DNA from: Chromera velia
Lineage: Eukaryota; Sar; Chromeraceae
Assembly: GCA_018398765.1 (NCBI GenBank)
Contig: JAHBMJ010002527.1
Location: 51,171-115,170, forward strand
Length of the DNA: 64,000 nt
Direction of reading: 5' to 3'
Shown here one piece after another: positions 26,283 to 37,600 of this stretch. A program made the position numbers and the translations under genes. How positions within the stretch are numbered: the first letter of the stretch is position 1; every line of letters starts with the position of its first letter. The notes beneath the pieces were generated by a model. It did no database searches, was not told where the DNA came from, and worked only from the letters and a program-made list of their open reading frames with translations.

Positions 26283-26838
26283 CAACGTTGTCCATGGCGT
26301 TCACGTCGGCCCCCGCCTTCAAAAAGAGTTCTGCCGTGTCCTTAGAGTTCCCGAACGCTGCGAAGTGTAGCGGGGCCCTCCCATCCTGCAGACACATACA
26401 TGCACACTTCAGTCAGACAGTGATTCAGACAAAGTCGGGCAGCGAGCGGACGACATTCGCAAAGGGCCAAAAGCACATGACTATGCGACACAGTTTCCGA
26501 CAGGTTTCTTCTCCTTTTTCCTCTCGCCAACTCAGCGACGACGCTCTCTCTCTCTCTCTCTCTCTCTCTTTTCACACACACACACACACGCATACACACA
26601 ATCCAACCGACACATGCCGCCGCCCCTCTAATTTCAGGCACACGCACTAAGACCACGTCCAATTGAAGACCCTCCCCCCTCCCACCCCTTTCAACCATCT
26701 TCAGCCCCTCACAAACTCACGGCGACCGACTTCTGTCTTCGCCTTCACGTCTGCCCCCTCACTGAAAAGGAGGGATGCCGTTTCCGGGGAGTTCACTTGC
26801 GCTGTCATGTGAAGCGGAGTCAATCCGTCTGCAATCCG
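26283..26838 (-). pseudogene. Ankyrin-repeat gene fragment (two repeat exons)
   Basis: Two separate minus-strand stretches each encode one ankyrin repeat. The upstream one (about 26732-26834) reads DGLTPLHMTAQVNSPETA, then LLFSEGADVKAKTEVG. The downstream one (26283-26385) reads [18 protein letters not shown], then [16 protein letters not shown]. Both fit the 33-residue consensus (TPLHxAA, GADVNA). Each has a plausible CAG acceptor, and the downstream exon ends at a GT donor. The intron phases I can assign do not connect the two cleanly, and I found no start, stop or further repeats on either side. This is either the remnant of a larger gene or part of a gene whose other exons I could not find. 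Ankyrin repeats bind proteins; no function can be assigned. Confidence 0.6.
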
Positions 26839-26840
26839 TC

Positions 26841-29379
26841 TTGCGCAGTCAATCCGTCCCACCCCCTACACAATCCGAGAAAAAAACACAATGAAAAGAA
26901 CTAGAGGAATGCCCGAGCTTCTCTCGATCCGTTTCTGCAATTTCATTCATTTAATCAGCAGACCCCCCTTCATCTGCCATCCATTCCCTGTCATTCTTCG
27001 ATTGCCCAGGCCGTCTTTTTTCTGCGCTGCCTTTTTCCCGCAGAAGAACACGAAACGATTCCCCTTTCCCTCGATCCGAATTTGAACCAGATTAATTTGA
27101 GACTGCCTGCCTGACTGACTGACTGTATGAATGAACCCTTAATCCGTTTTGATGGATGGATTGATGGATGGATGGATGGACTCATCGGTCGATTCGATTC
27201 TCTCCAGTGCCCTGCAGGCATGCCAATTGATTGAAAGCTTCGGTCATACAGGGCCGGTCTTCTATACTGCACCAATGGTGAGTCAAAAAGGTTTCCGGAT
27301 ACTCTTTTCAACTGCTTAGTCAACGAGCGAGCGGTGTTCTCGATCGTCCTTCGTTGCCCCCTCACCAGACTCCCATCAAATGCACACAAGCACAGAGTCA
27401 CTTCATTCGACAGACAGAATGCGTACTCTGCTCGAGCATTTGTCGATGCCATTGCAATCAAGAGTCGATCAGCCTGCATGTCTGCGTGGAGTCACATGCA
27501 AAGCACATGTGTGGCGGCACACGCACAGCGGTCTCACGCACCCGGCCTTTTGTTGACTGACAGAACTGCAGAACGAAAGCCAGACTGACAGCTTTTCGCG
27601 TCGGTTCTTTGACTTCAGTTGCAAGGGACACGTCGGAATGATTCAGGACATGAATCAGGAGAAACACCATACAGGAAGGTGAACGCAAAGGGGGCTCGGA
27701 GGAACAAAAGCCCATGCTCTGTGTGGCTTTCTTGCCATATGGAAGAGTTTTCCTCCACATGCTTTACACCAGAGCTCAAAACAGATATCAAATGCTAAAA
27801 GAGACAGAAGAAAAAGAGGAATCTAAATTTCCGAAGTCAGATGCGTGCATCTGGGCGGGCATGTCCGTTGGCATGCACAAAAGAAGCAAAGTCAAATTGT
27901 GGAGAGAAAGCTAAAGAAGAAAAGCAAAAAAGAAAGAAAAGACGGAAAGACGAAAAAGGAGCAAGGAAGGAAGGAAGGAAGGAAGGAAGAAAACTACGTC
28001 ACAAAACCCGGAATTCGGAACGTAGTAGGTTGGGACGGACGATTGGTGGAATGTCTAAATGCGAAAAGTGTAGGGGAAAAATCATTGGCCGGATACACAC
28101 AATCTCGATGATGCATGATGCAACACGCACGCAGACAGACCATGCATGCATGGAGCTACGAGCGAGGGAAGAAACAAAAAGAAAAAAAAGATGCCAACGG
28201 AACAAGTCAATCGAGCGAAGCCTGGAAACTTGCATGCGTATGGAAGAACAACACGTATATACAGTCTCCACCTCAATCACTTCCCGCATTCTGTGAGGAC
28301 GGACACAAGGATCTCACACCGTTATCTGAAGGCGAACACGAAGTCTCTACCATGAGGAGAAGGTTGCAAGCAGGCAGCAAACCGTTCATTTTTAGGCTTG
28401 CAAACTGACAGGAAATGCACAGCAACACATCATCGCCCGATGCGAAGGTGGCCTTCCTCCTCCCTTCTCTAGATTCCTCTTCGGACTCTCGATGCTTTTC
28501 ATTTGTCTGCTGGTGTGGCTTTGCACAAACGTGACGTGTCCCGCCTCGTGACAAATTCTCTGCACTGAAGGCGTTCCTCTCCTCTCCTCTCCTCTCCTCT
28601 CCTCTCCTCTTCTCCTTTCTGACCCATTCCCCTCCCTCTTTCTCGCTCTGGACGAAAGAGAGAAGCTGAGCAAAAGGAAAAAAACACAACGAACTACCGT
28701 AAAAGGCACGACCGAGACGTATGCACAAGGCCGCTTTTTTGATTGATCTTTCAATGAATTCCTTCCTTCCTTCCTCTTCCTTCCGCCTTTGGAGAGTCTC
28801 TGACAGGCAGGCAGACAGACAGACAGACAGGCAGTCAGTTAACCAGTTAGTCAGTCAGTCAGGCAGGCAGGCAGGAAGGCAGGACCAGTGAATGTGAAAA
28901 TCTATTTGCGAAAGTGTCTAGGCTCCCCCTTGCTCCCTCCCCTCTCCCACTCCCACTCCCACTCCCAGAGAAAAAGTGTTGCTTGCTATGTTCTAAATTC
29001 AAAATCTCTAAAGGAACGAAGGAAAGAAGACTTCCTCTTTCCCACGGTCTTTAAATTTTTCCCAACGGGTCCTTCTCTTCGGCCTTCGGTCCCGACTTAT
29101 TGGCCTCGAACGTTTGAAGAGATTGCAGCGCCCCGAAAGACACGCGGGTCGTTTTCTTTCTCGTGTGCCTCCGTGTGTCTGACCGAGCGCCCGTACCGCG
29201 TTGTAGTGCTGCGGCTGTGCGCGCGTCCTGCACAAACAAAAAGAGAGCAACGAGGGACGAAAAGAAACAGTGTCACGCGGGAAAGCGCAGCTACACACCC
29301 GGGAGAAGACCCGAAATTTTGTCTGGAGAGATTTCACTTGTTCCGCTTCGCTCTCTCTCACCGTCTCTCTTTCTCTCTC

Positions 29380-29445
<66 letters not shown>

Positions 29446-29446
29446 T

Positions 29447-29487
<41 letters not shown>

Positions 29488-29506
29488 TCCATCTGAAGAG
29501 AAATAG
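26841..29506. other. Intergenic, low-complexity-rich
   Basis: Contains short GGAA, CTCTC, CAGG and GACTG runs (for example 27160-27180, 27961-27990, 28575-28610, 28800-28880). No gene was recognised on either strand. Confidence 0.6.
29340..29485. repeat. (CT)n-(GT)n-(GA)n microsatellite
   Basis: CT tract, then GT tract, then GA tract, just downstream of the minus-strand leucine-rich-repeat gene. The CT and GA tracts are complementary and could pair. Confidence 0.95.
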
Positions 29507-32244
29507 CTACCTATCAGAGATGGACTGACTGTCTGACTGTCTTACTGACGGACTGACTGACTGTCTGAGTGACCGACTGGCTGACTGACTGACTGACTGA
29601 CTCACGTTGAGTTGTTGCTTCCCCTTTTCTGACAGTCCGGTCTTGCCCACCCCTACCAGGAGATTGGGGCTTTTGCGAATGAGACGCGTCAATGAAGGAA
29701 TTGAGGCGTCTGTGACGAAGGTGCAACCCGAGAGGTTCAGCCAATTCAACGAGAGGTTCATCGTCCCGCTCTTTTCTTTGTCCTCCCCCTCCTCGCTCTC
29801 CTGCAACCTCTGACTGTGTCGGAGCAACAACTCTTCTGTCAAGGACTCTACCCCCTCGTCTTGCAACGAATCATTATCCCCCAATTCCAATCGTTGTAGA
29901 AAGGGGATAGACGCTATGGCGCGTGCAAGAAAGGCAAGACTGACAGAATCAAGTCTGGTCTTTTGGAGACGGAGTCGTTTCAAATACACGTCTTTCTTCT
30001 GCTGCTGCTGTTCAACGACAAAAAGGATAAATTCAGATAACCGAAAGACAAGATACGGATTGCCAAGGACCTTTTCGTCAATGACCAACTCTTCCATCTG
30101 AATTGCACGTGAGGTCGCTATCTTTTCATAAACTTCTGGAAGAAGAATGCGATCCTCCTCACGAGCGAAGAACCAATGCTCAGGTACAGGCTCTATGCTG
30201 TCCCTCACCGTGTCACCTGATGTGTCACTTCGAACGCTACTTCTGCGATAGGAATTTCTCCGACTTCCTCTACGCGCACTGTTCCGCCGTCCCTTTGACT
30301 TTGCTGAACTTCTCCGTCTTCCCCTTCGACGTGAACTGCTCTCATCGTCCACATTCGTGGTCGAGCGCCTTTGACTAAACGTTGACGCACGCCGACCGTC
30401 CAGACCATCCGAACTTCCACCTGCTCCCCCTCCCGGCGTGGAAATCCCCCCTGGCGATAACAACAAATCCTCAAAATCTGTCTCTGCTCTACGAAGCACA
30501 TCCTCAGCATCCCCTCCCTCCATCTCCCCCTCATCTACCTCCGACTTCCCCCCCCCCCTTTCTGACTGCGCGTATTCTGACATTGGTGCCTCAGAAGGCT
30601 CCGGAGGGTCGGGCAGGGCGCAAAAGGCAGAAAAGTCTGCAGGACTCATAGGCACCTTTGACGCACGCGCCCAGGCTTCCGTCTGCCGATCCGTTTTCTT
30701 TGCTGGCGCCACATCGATAATCTGATTTTTCGGAACGGTCCCAATCAGCAGATTTTCGTAATTCATCCACCCCCTCGCTCGAACGACCCTCTCGGGATCG
30801 ATTGCGATGTCATCCGGCTGGACTGTGCACCTGACAAAGAAAACGCGGGGATGGACATTGGCGAACAACGCGTCTGACGCGTAGGCAAATGTCTTCAATG
30901 CTTCTAGCTCGGCCCCCTTTCGTTCTGTTCCCGGCTTCTCTGGTTGTGCTAATGAGATGAAATCCCAAAACAGACACCCGTTGCTAGCCATCGGATGTTC
31001 CCTGACTTTCTCAGCAATCTTTTTGGCTGTGAAGTTGTCAGGATCCGGATGCTCGGGGATCTGCCAAGCGGCTGACACGACAAAGAGGGGATAGGCACCG
31101 CACGCGAACGCAGAGAAGTCGTCGACGTACATGGCAGGAAAATTGGAAGCGAAGTCCTGTCTCCTTTGAAGTTTGTTGCCTGAACAGGATCGAGTGGAGA
31201 GACAGGGAAGGAAAATAGAAAAAAAAAATAGGGATCAATCCAGGCAGCTGGGGGTATTCATAAAATGAAGCGAGTAAGAGAAGACGGAGATGATACGAAC
31301 AGGAAAGCAGGACGGGAGCAGGCGAGAGAGGAAGGAAGAGAAAGGAAGACATGCGACCAGACTGCCAGGCAGTGCAAGCATCAAGAGAAAAATGCTGTGG
31401 TGCAAACAAGGACATACAGACAGAGTGGTTGGGGAAACCAGGGACTAACACAAACAAAAGACGTACATATCTGTGAGCATTAATGAGATCAAACGCTGAG
31501 GAGCTTCACGGATTTGCATGTCCGACGGGGTGCAAATGGACGAACAATTCCGGAGGGGACAGAGAAGGAAAGGATAGTAAGTCGAGGGATTGAAAGAAGA
31601 TCTCCAGAGAGAACCAGACTGACCTGCTTCCACATGAGCCAGAAAAGCAGTCACATGAACGAGGGCGATGGTCTTCTTGGAGAACAAATCTGCGATGGGC
31701 GCCAGAGAGGAGAGCCTCTGTGGGTGCCCGACAAGCTCCTGCAAAGAGTCAGTCGCATCCAAACACACTCTCTCTCTTGCACTTTCTCTGTCAATATGGG
31801 TGTGCGGTCGAGCTTCTGAACGAAGAATGGTCCAAATTGACTGACCTGCGTAGAAATGTAAGCAACGCATTCATCAGCATTTCGACTGACCTTTGAATAG
31901 CAGCTTGTGCAGTAGATGAAGTGAGCATCACAACACGCGTCCACCGCACTGGACCGAAAGCCTCCGCATATGTGGTAAGGCTCCCCCGGCTTGTCCTTCT
32001 CTGCCCCGACTGGAGCAACTCGACAAATGGCACACAATCGGGCTCTTTCTTTGTACACCTGGGAGTCAGCCACCAACCACAGAGGATCTGTAGTCACAGC
32101 GGTGTCTACCAGGTGGAAGTGCTCATCTAGACATTTTTTCAACTTTCGCTGGGCCTCTTCTGTGGTGTATTTGGAAGGGGTTTTAGGCTTTTCCACGAAA
32201 ATGTTGGCCCTCCTCCCTGCAGCAGCGGAAGCCGAGCACCCCAT
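29507..32244 (-). CDS. MGCS-start protein with C-terminal leucine-rich repeats, function unknown
   Basis: Inferred exons, in coding order: 32244-31846, 31738-31624 and 31179-29606, all GT-AG and in phase. If the last donor (GTGAGT) is unused, the frame runs on to 29507, giving about 728 aa with a tail of Ser-Gln-Val repeats; a further exon is otherwise needed. The N-terminus MGCSAS fits N-myristoylation at Gly2 and palmitoylation at Cys3, suggesting membrane attachment. Residues of about 70-120 are Cys-rich (CAIC, ACC, CTSC) and could bind zinc. Residues of about 180-350 contain YPLFVVSAAWQIPEHPDPDN, GCLFWDFISL and ARGWMNYENLLIG, a pattern I recall from hypothetical proteins of dinoflagellates and related protists. 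A Ser/Arg-rich basic segment follows, then leucine-rich repeats at about 570-695 (FLQRLELGDNDSLQDEG, LNWLNLSGCTFVTD). I cannot name the enzyme or pathway. Confidence 0.72.
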
Positions 32245-32861
32245 GGCACATGCATCAGATCATACAGTCGATTGACGCCTTTGAGACTGGGATGCGGCCT
32301 CCCTCATACGTTTCCCCGCCTCGAAGTGACCTTTGTACAAGCATTATGACATGTCAGACTCCGTTGAATTGTTCGGGACTGGACGATCGTGACAAGCAAC
32401 AAAGCGCAGAGTTCCATCTATATAGGAGTGAGTGCATGCATGGAGCCGATTTTAAGAAGCGCGGTGGCCCCGGAAAGCGAAGCGGGGGGCACTTGGGATC
32501 GAAGGCCCGGAACCAGCGCGCGCGCAGCGCGGGCCCCTTAATTTAGCACCGCTCGGTCTGCATGGTGACCGCGCGCGCGTCAAGCGGCGTGCGTCAATAT
32601 GCCGTGGCCCCCGGCCGGCGGAATGTCGCCTCGGGGGGCAGCTCAGCTTTGCTGAGATCAGCCGAGAGACCCTGAGATCGCATGCACTCGAAGATCGCAT
32701 ATCGCAGCTCTCTATATCTTTTGGAGGGGGGGTCGATGTCACGCAAAATTATGAAGAAAAATTCAAATGGGGAGAAATCGGTTTTAAATATGTGCGTGCG
32801 TCAAAATCGGTTAGATCGGCCACCATATACAATGACGCGCCCCTTCGCCATATCGCTGCTT
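32245..32861. other. Upstream region of the leucine-rich-repeat gene
   Basis: Contains GTGCATGCATGG at about 32433, some 190 bp upstream of the ATG, then a GC-rich block (about 32455-32660) with CGCG and GGGCCCC runs. No gene recognised. Confidence 0.55.
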
Positions 32862-32934
32862 TGGTATATAGCTCAGTCGGTAGCGCATCCCATTCGTATA
32901 CGCGTGGTCTCGGGTTCGATTCCTGGCTTAGTCA
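32862..32934 (+). pseudogene. Decayed tRNA-Thr(CGT)-like sequence
   Basis: An A-box-like TAGCTCAGTCGGTAGCGC (32869-32886) and a perfect B box GGTTCGATTCC (32913-32923) sit at tRNA spacing, with a T-run just after the 3' end. The T-arm stem pairs. The anticodon loop would read TTCGTAT, giving CGT (Thr). The acceptor stem does not pair (TGGTATA against CTTAGTC) and the anticodon stem is broken, so a working tRNA is unlikely. It may be a tRNA pseudogene or the head of a tRNA-derived SINE. Confidence 0.55.
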
Positions 32935-34688
32935 CTTTTTTCGTCATAGCCCCGGTTTGCAATGTATAGGCCGGCATTTAATTCTTTTACAACCACCTAT
33001 ACACGTACCCCCGGAGGCACGCACACAACTTGTTGGGTGTATCCCGTTAAAAGACCCCCCGAAGCTCTGGTACACGCGCGAATTTCAATTTTCCTTCTAC
33101 ATCCAGGCAGTCAGTCAGTCAGTCAGTCAATAAGTGAGATAGTCAAATAGACGAGGTTTTTCTTACATTCCAAATCGGATGTATCTTTCCCTTGCCCCCT
33201 ACACTTTTGTAGAGATGCAAGCAAGGTGGCCCTCTGTTACGTTGCAAAAAGAAAAGAGAAAGCTCTTTGACGTGCCAACTCTCTGCTGTTCTTTTTTGCC
33301 TTTCCAGGCCTACCAGAAGGAGGAGTTGGAGGAACAGGTGAAGACGGAGAAGCTCTCTGCTCGTGCGCAGGCTTGTATCATAAGTTGTATGCTTGAAAAC
33401 GGACCTTTATATTGAAGATGGACCCCTATATAATTAACCAATTAAAAAATATACAACAAATATTAATAGATAAAGTTAGTTTGATAAATATATAATAGAA
33501 ACTTGGTAGATGAGTATTTGAAACACATCGATTGATTGGGTGTAATTGGGTGGCATCGGGCGGCCAGGTATTATATGGGCATGCATGTGTGGCCCGCCAT
33601 GCACACAGGCGGGACGGGCCGGGGGGTGCCGGTCTTGTATGCATGGGCACGGGCGGCGTTGCGCGGCGGCTGACGCCGCGCGCGCGTGCGGTGGAATGAC
33701 GCACGCAGCCGAATATCGATCTCCGAATCCGATTTAATTCTGCATGACCGGTCGTCGCGGCTGCACTATTAATATATAGCTGCGAGTACCAAAAAAACTT
33801 TTAATCTACCCTGAAGGTACATATACGCTGTATAGGGAAAAAGGTAGGTTATGAAGTTAGATTAGGTTATTGGCCCTCCAGTTATGATAACGGGACATGC
33901 TAATTAATAATTAACTTGAATACCTTGGAACGACCTACGAATCTAACTAGGAATCTAAAAACAAGAAATTTAGAGGAATTTAGTAAATTTCGGGGGTCGA
34001 TAGTGTGTGTCATTGTTTTAAATTTGCCTAAATATTAGTAGATTGCTAGGTAAATTGCAGGATTGCACAGCGATGCGGAGGTAAATTCATGTTATAGAGC
34101 CTGCGTTTACTTTCGTACAGAATTCTTTTTCAGGGAGCGCTCCCTGAAAAAGAATTCTGTATGAAAGGAGCGCTCCCTGAAAAAGAATTCTGTATGAAAG
34201 TAAACGCAATTCATGTTAGAGCCTGCTTTGCCTCCTAGTTTGCCACGCTTCGAGTATACCTGTCACTACCCGCCACGGCCAAGTGTCCGTCACCCCTGCA
34301 CGTCCGCAAATCATTCAACCGGATCACTGCGCCTTCTCCCGTCCACCCCTCTGCGGGCTGACGGGGGACCTCCGAACAACCATCTCGCTGTTCTCCCCGT
34401 CTCGTATACCCTCCAGGGGGTAGCCTGCAGAAGCAGAAGGGAAAGGAAAGGAAAAGAAAGGAAAGGAAAGGAAAGGAAAGGGAGGAGAGGGGGAGACGTG
34501 TTCGAATTGTGCGGGTGGTTAGCCTCGTGTGAAGACGGGGGAACCCAGCACGACGTACACGATTGCGGGCCACAAGGCAATAGATATGCATGCGCGCAGA
34601 CCTGGACTTCAATACATTTCCATACAGATGTGGACCGGTAGGGAAAGACGCCAGACTCTCTCACTCACTCACTCACTCACTCACTCAC
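32935..34688. other. Intergenic, with a possible orphan exon and AT-rich island
   Basis: After a TTTCCAG acceptor-like site, 33309-33370 reads AYQKEELEEQVKTEKLSARA with high charge and no stop, which looks like a coiled-coil exon; I found no partners for it. From about 33410 to 34100 the sequence is AT-rich apart from a GC-rich block at about 33550-33700. A GAAAG-rich run lies at 34440-34480. No gene was assigned. Confidence 0.4.
34103..34209. repeat. Short palindromic element flanked by direct repeats
   Basis: A near-perfect palindrome is centred at 34138/34139 on GGGAGCGCTCCC, with arms containing AGAATTCTTTTTCA and its complement. Its right arm is repeated once in tandem (about 34168-34200). 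Outer ends are GCGTTTAC and GTAAACGC. Flanking sequences ATTCATGTTATAGAGCCTGC (34086-34105) and ATTCATGTTAGAGCCTGC (34210-34227) are near-identical direct repeats, as expected of a target-site duplication. Confidence 0.75.
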
Positions 34689-37600
34689 TCACACCCACAC
34701 ACACACGCACGCACGCACGCACACGCACGCACCTGTCTCCAAGGCAGCCTCTGCTTCCACCGTGGCCAGCATCGCCGCGAGGCTCTCGGCCGTCTCCACG
34801 TCTTTGTGGGAACATTCTCGGAACAGTCGGCCCTCCTGCATAACTATCACCCTGTCACATCCTCTGCAAAGATTAGAGTCAGAAGAGAAGAGGGGAATCA
34901 CTTTCTCTTCAATCTGTCGGGCCCCTCTCTCACCCTCCCCCTCTTTTTTTCATCCTCTTCTCCCAGTCTATGGAAGAAATTAAAATCTCGAACGCACAAT
35001 GGACAAAGAAGGGAACTCCCACAAACGATGGAAAGAAAATGGACATGTTTGTTGCAGAGATTGAGAAAAAAGGACACCCCCAACCCCAACACGCAGAGAC
35101 GCACGCACTTGAGAGACTCGGGGTGATGTGCCACAACGATCACAGGGCAATGACGGAAGTGAGCCGAGAGAAGCCGGTCCAGGAGGTCCGAGGGGAACCC
35201 CCTCGCCTTCCCTCTCCCATGGTGAGGACTTCCTCTAGAAGACAAGTCTCTACTGTCCCCCTCCTCGTCCTCAATCTCATCCGTCTCTTCTGCCTTGGGA
35301 GGCTCGTCAATCAACAACAAACGGGTGCGAGAGGCGTCCAGCAACAGACGGCAGAGACTCAGCCGGTGAAGCTCACAGTCTGCAAAGCAAATGATTTCAT
35401 TCATCGATCAAGAGTCCGTCTGTTGTTGATTCTGTAATTGGGCTTTTCACTTCATTCATTTCCTCCTTGACTTACTTGAGGGTGAGGTGTGCTCTTTTTC
35501 TCTGCGGGTGAGGCATTATGTGAGTTCCTGATTCATTCTTCTCCCCCTTCTTGAGATTGCATGAAGGATTCAGCAACAGCCTGAAAGCACGCTGTCTTGA
35601 TTCCTCTGAACGGAATGCTTTTGTACTCACATGAATACATTTTCGTACGCACAATCTTGCTCTCTGTCCCCAGCTTGTATGTGTTTACACTTCCGTCAAA
35701 TGTCAAATCTCCTTTTTCTCTTTCTCTATGTCTCTCCTCCCCGCTTCCCCTCGATAGGTACCTTCCGCTCATTCTACCATTCTATCTGCCAGTCTATTTG
35801 TGCATCCTTCCCGGCCCCTCTCTGACCTGTGAACTTGATTCCCGCGTCTCTCACTGCTCCTTCCACGCTCTTCGCCTCCCCCTCCTTTCCTCTCTGTGAT
35901 CCATGCTTAGACAAAGACACCCCGCCTTTCAAGGTGATGTCCAGAAGGGCCGAGGGGTCCAGCCGCACAGTCAGAGACACGCTGTGACCCTGATAGGAGG
36001 GGGAGTGTGAGGCTCCTCGGAGCGCCTCTGCCCTCCTGTCGACAACAAGGTCCAGCAGGCGGAGTTCCTCCATGGCTGCCATGATGGCGTCGTCGCTCTT
36101 TTGGCCCTGCATGGATTCAACATACACAGGTATATACTCACAAAATTTGTTCCAAACGTTATCGTATCCACACTCTTGGAGCCGCACAAAGAGGGGTGGG
36201 TGAAGCAGGCAGAAGCCCAACACAGGCAGGCCGGTGCCGTTCTTGCTCTCTTAGTCTTCCCAGCGGGCCCGAGGTAGGCAGGCAGGCAGGCAATATCGAG
36301 AACATACCGACCTGCTTTCTTTGTAAAATGGCCAACAAGAAACAAGAGAGACTGTCGAAGGGTTCATAATCTGTCCTCACCTCTCATCACCATGCCATTT
36401 TCAGGAACAGAGTGAGACGAATGCTCTCTCTTTCTCTCTCTCTCTTGCACTCACCGAAGGGTCTAGGAATCTTCTGAGGGTCCATCCAGAGACCACCAGC
36501 GGTCTGTGAGGCAGGAACGCCACTCCCAAGGCCCCACACAAATAGAAGTCCCCCCCCTTCGTGTCAGACGACCCTCCATTTCCTCCTTTCTTCCGTCTCT
36601 GCCCTACCACTCCCCGCCCCCTCCTGCCCTTCTCCCACGCCGCCTCCAATTCTCTGCGCACTTCCCACGGATCCTGACCCTCCACCCTCAGAGATCCCCC
36701 AGACACAGGCAGAAGACCAGCCAAGGCATTCAACAGAGAGCTCTTCCCTGCACGTACACAGACACAGGCACAAGACCAGCCAAGGCATTCAACAGAGAGC
36801 TCTTCCCTGCACGTACACAGACACAGGAACAAGACCAGCCAAGGCGTTCAACAGAGAGCTCTTCCCTGCACGTACACAGACACAGGCACAAGACCAGCCA
36901 AGGCGTTCAACAGAGAGCTCTTCCCTGCACGTACACAGACACAGGCACAAGACCAGCCAAGGCGTTCAACAGAGAGCTCTTCCCTGCACGTACAGAGAGG
37001 CATTGCAAACCAATCTTTCTCTTCATATGCACGAAAGAAAAAATCTGGAAGCAAAGCGAAACTCCAGAGAGACTTGCAGCTCCGCTTTGTCGAGAACTTT
37101 TTTTTTCTCAAAGCAAAAGCTTTTTTTGCAACACAAGCGCTCGATCTTGCGGTTACACTCGAGACACAGGATGGGTCTTTATTTTTTACAGTATGGACCA
37201 CATGCAACCAGCAGAAAATGGGAGGAACCAAACAGCGAGGCAATAGAGAGTCTGCAGGCATTTCTCAGAAAGGGGGGGGGGGGCTTTTTTTTCTGACTGA
37301 CCGGCTCCGGTTCTCCCCACAACTCCCACCCTCTCTCCAGGTGCAACCTTCAGACTGATCCCCTTCAATGCCCTGAAGCCTCCCGGTTCTTGTCGGGGAT
37401 CTCTGGAGGAGTACACGGTTGAGGAAGACACCCCAGCCCCCCCCATGGAGAAAGCCTTCGGCTTGTACAAAGAAGGATCAAAAGCGACTGTCACCCTGTT
37501 CACCACAACTCCAGGGGAACGGGGAACTTCCATTGCTTTCGTTTTGCTGGGGCTTTTCTTCATCCCCTCTCCTGTTGAGGTGTCTGTGAGTGCTCCTCCG

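Noticed and set aside
32862-32934. Functional tRNA gene
   Set aside because: The acceptor and anticodon stems do not pair despite good A and B boxes.
36701-36995. CRISPR-like array
   Set aside because: The units are contiguous 59-bp tandem copies without spacers and encode part of an ABC transporter in a eukaryotic gene.
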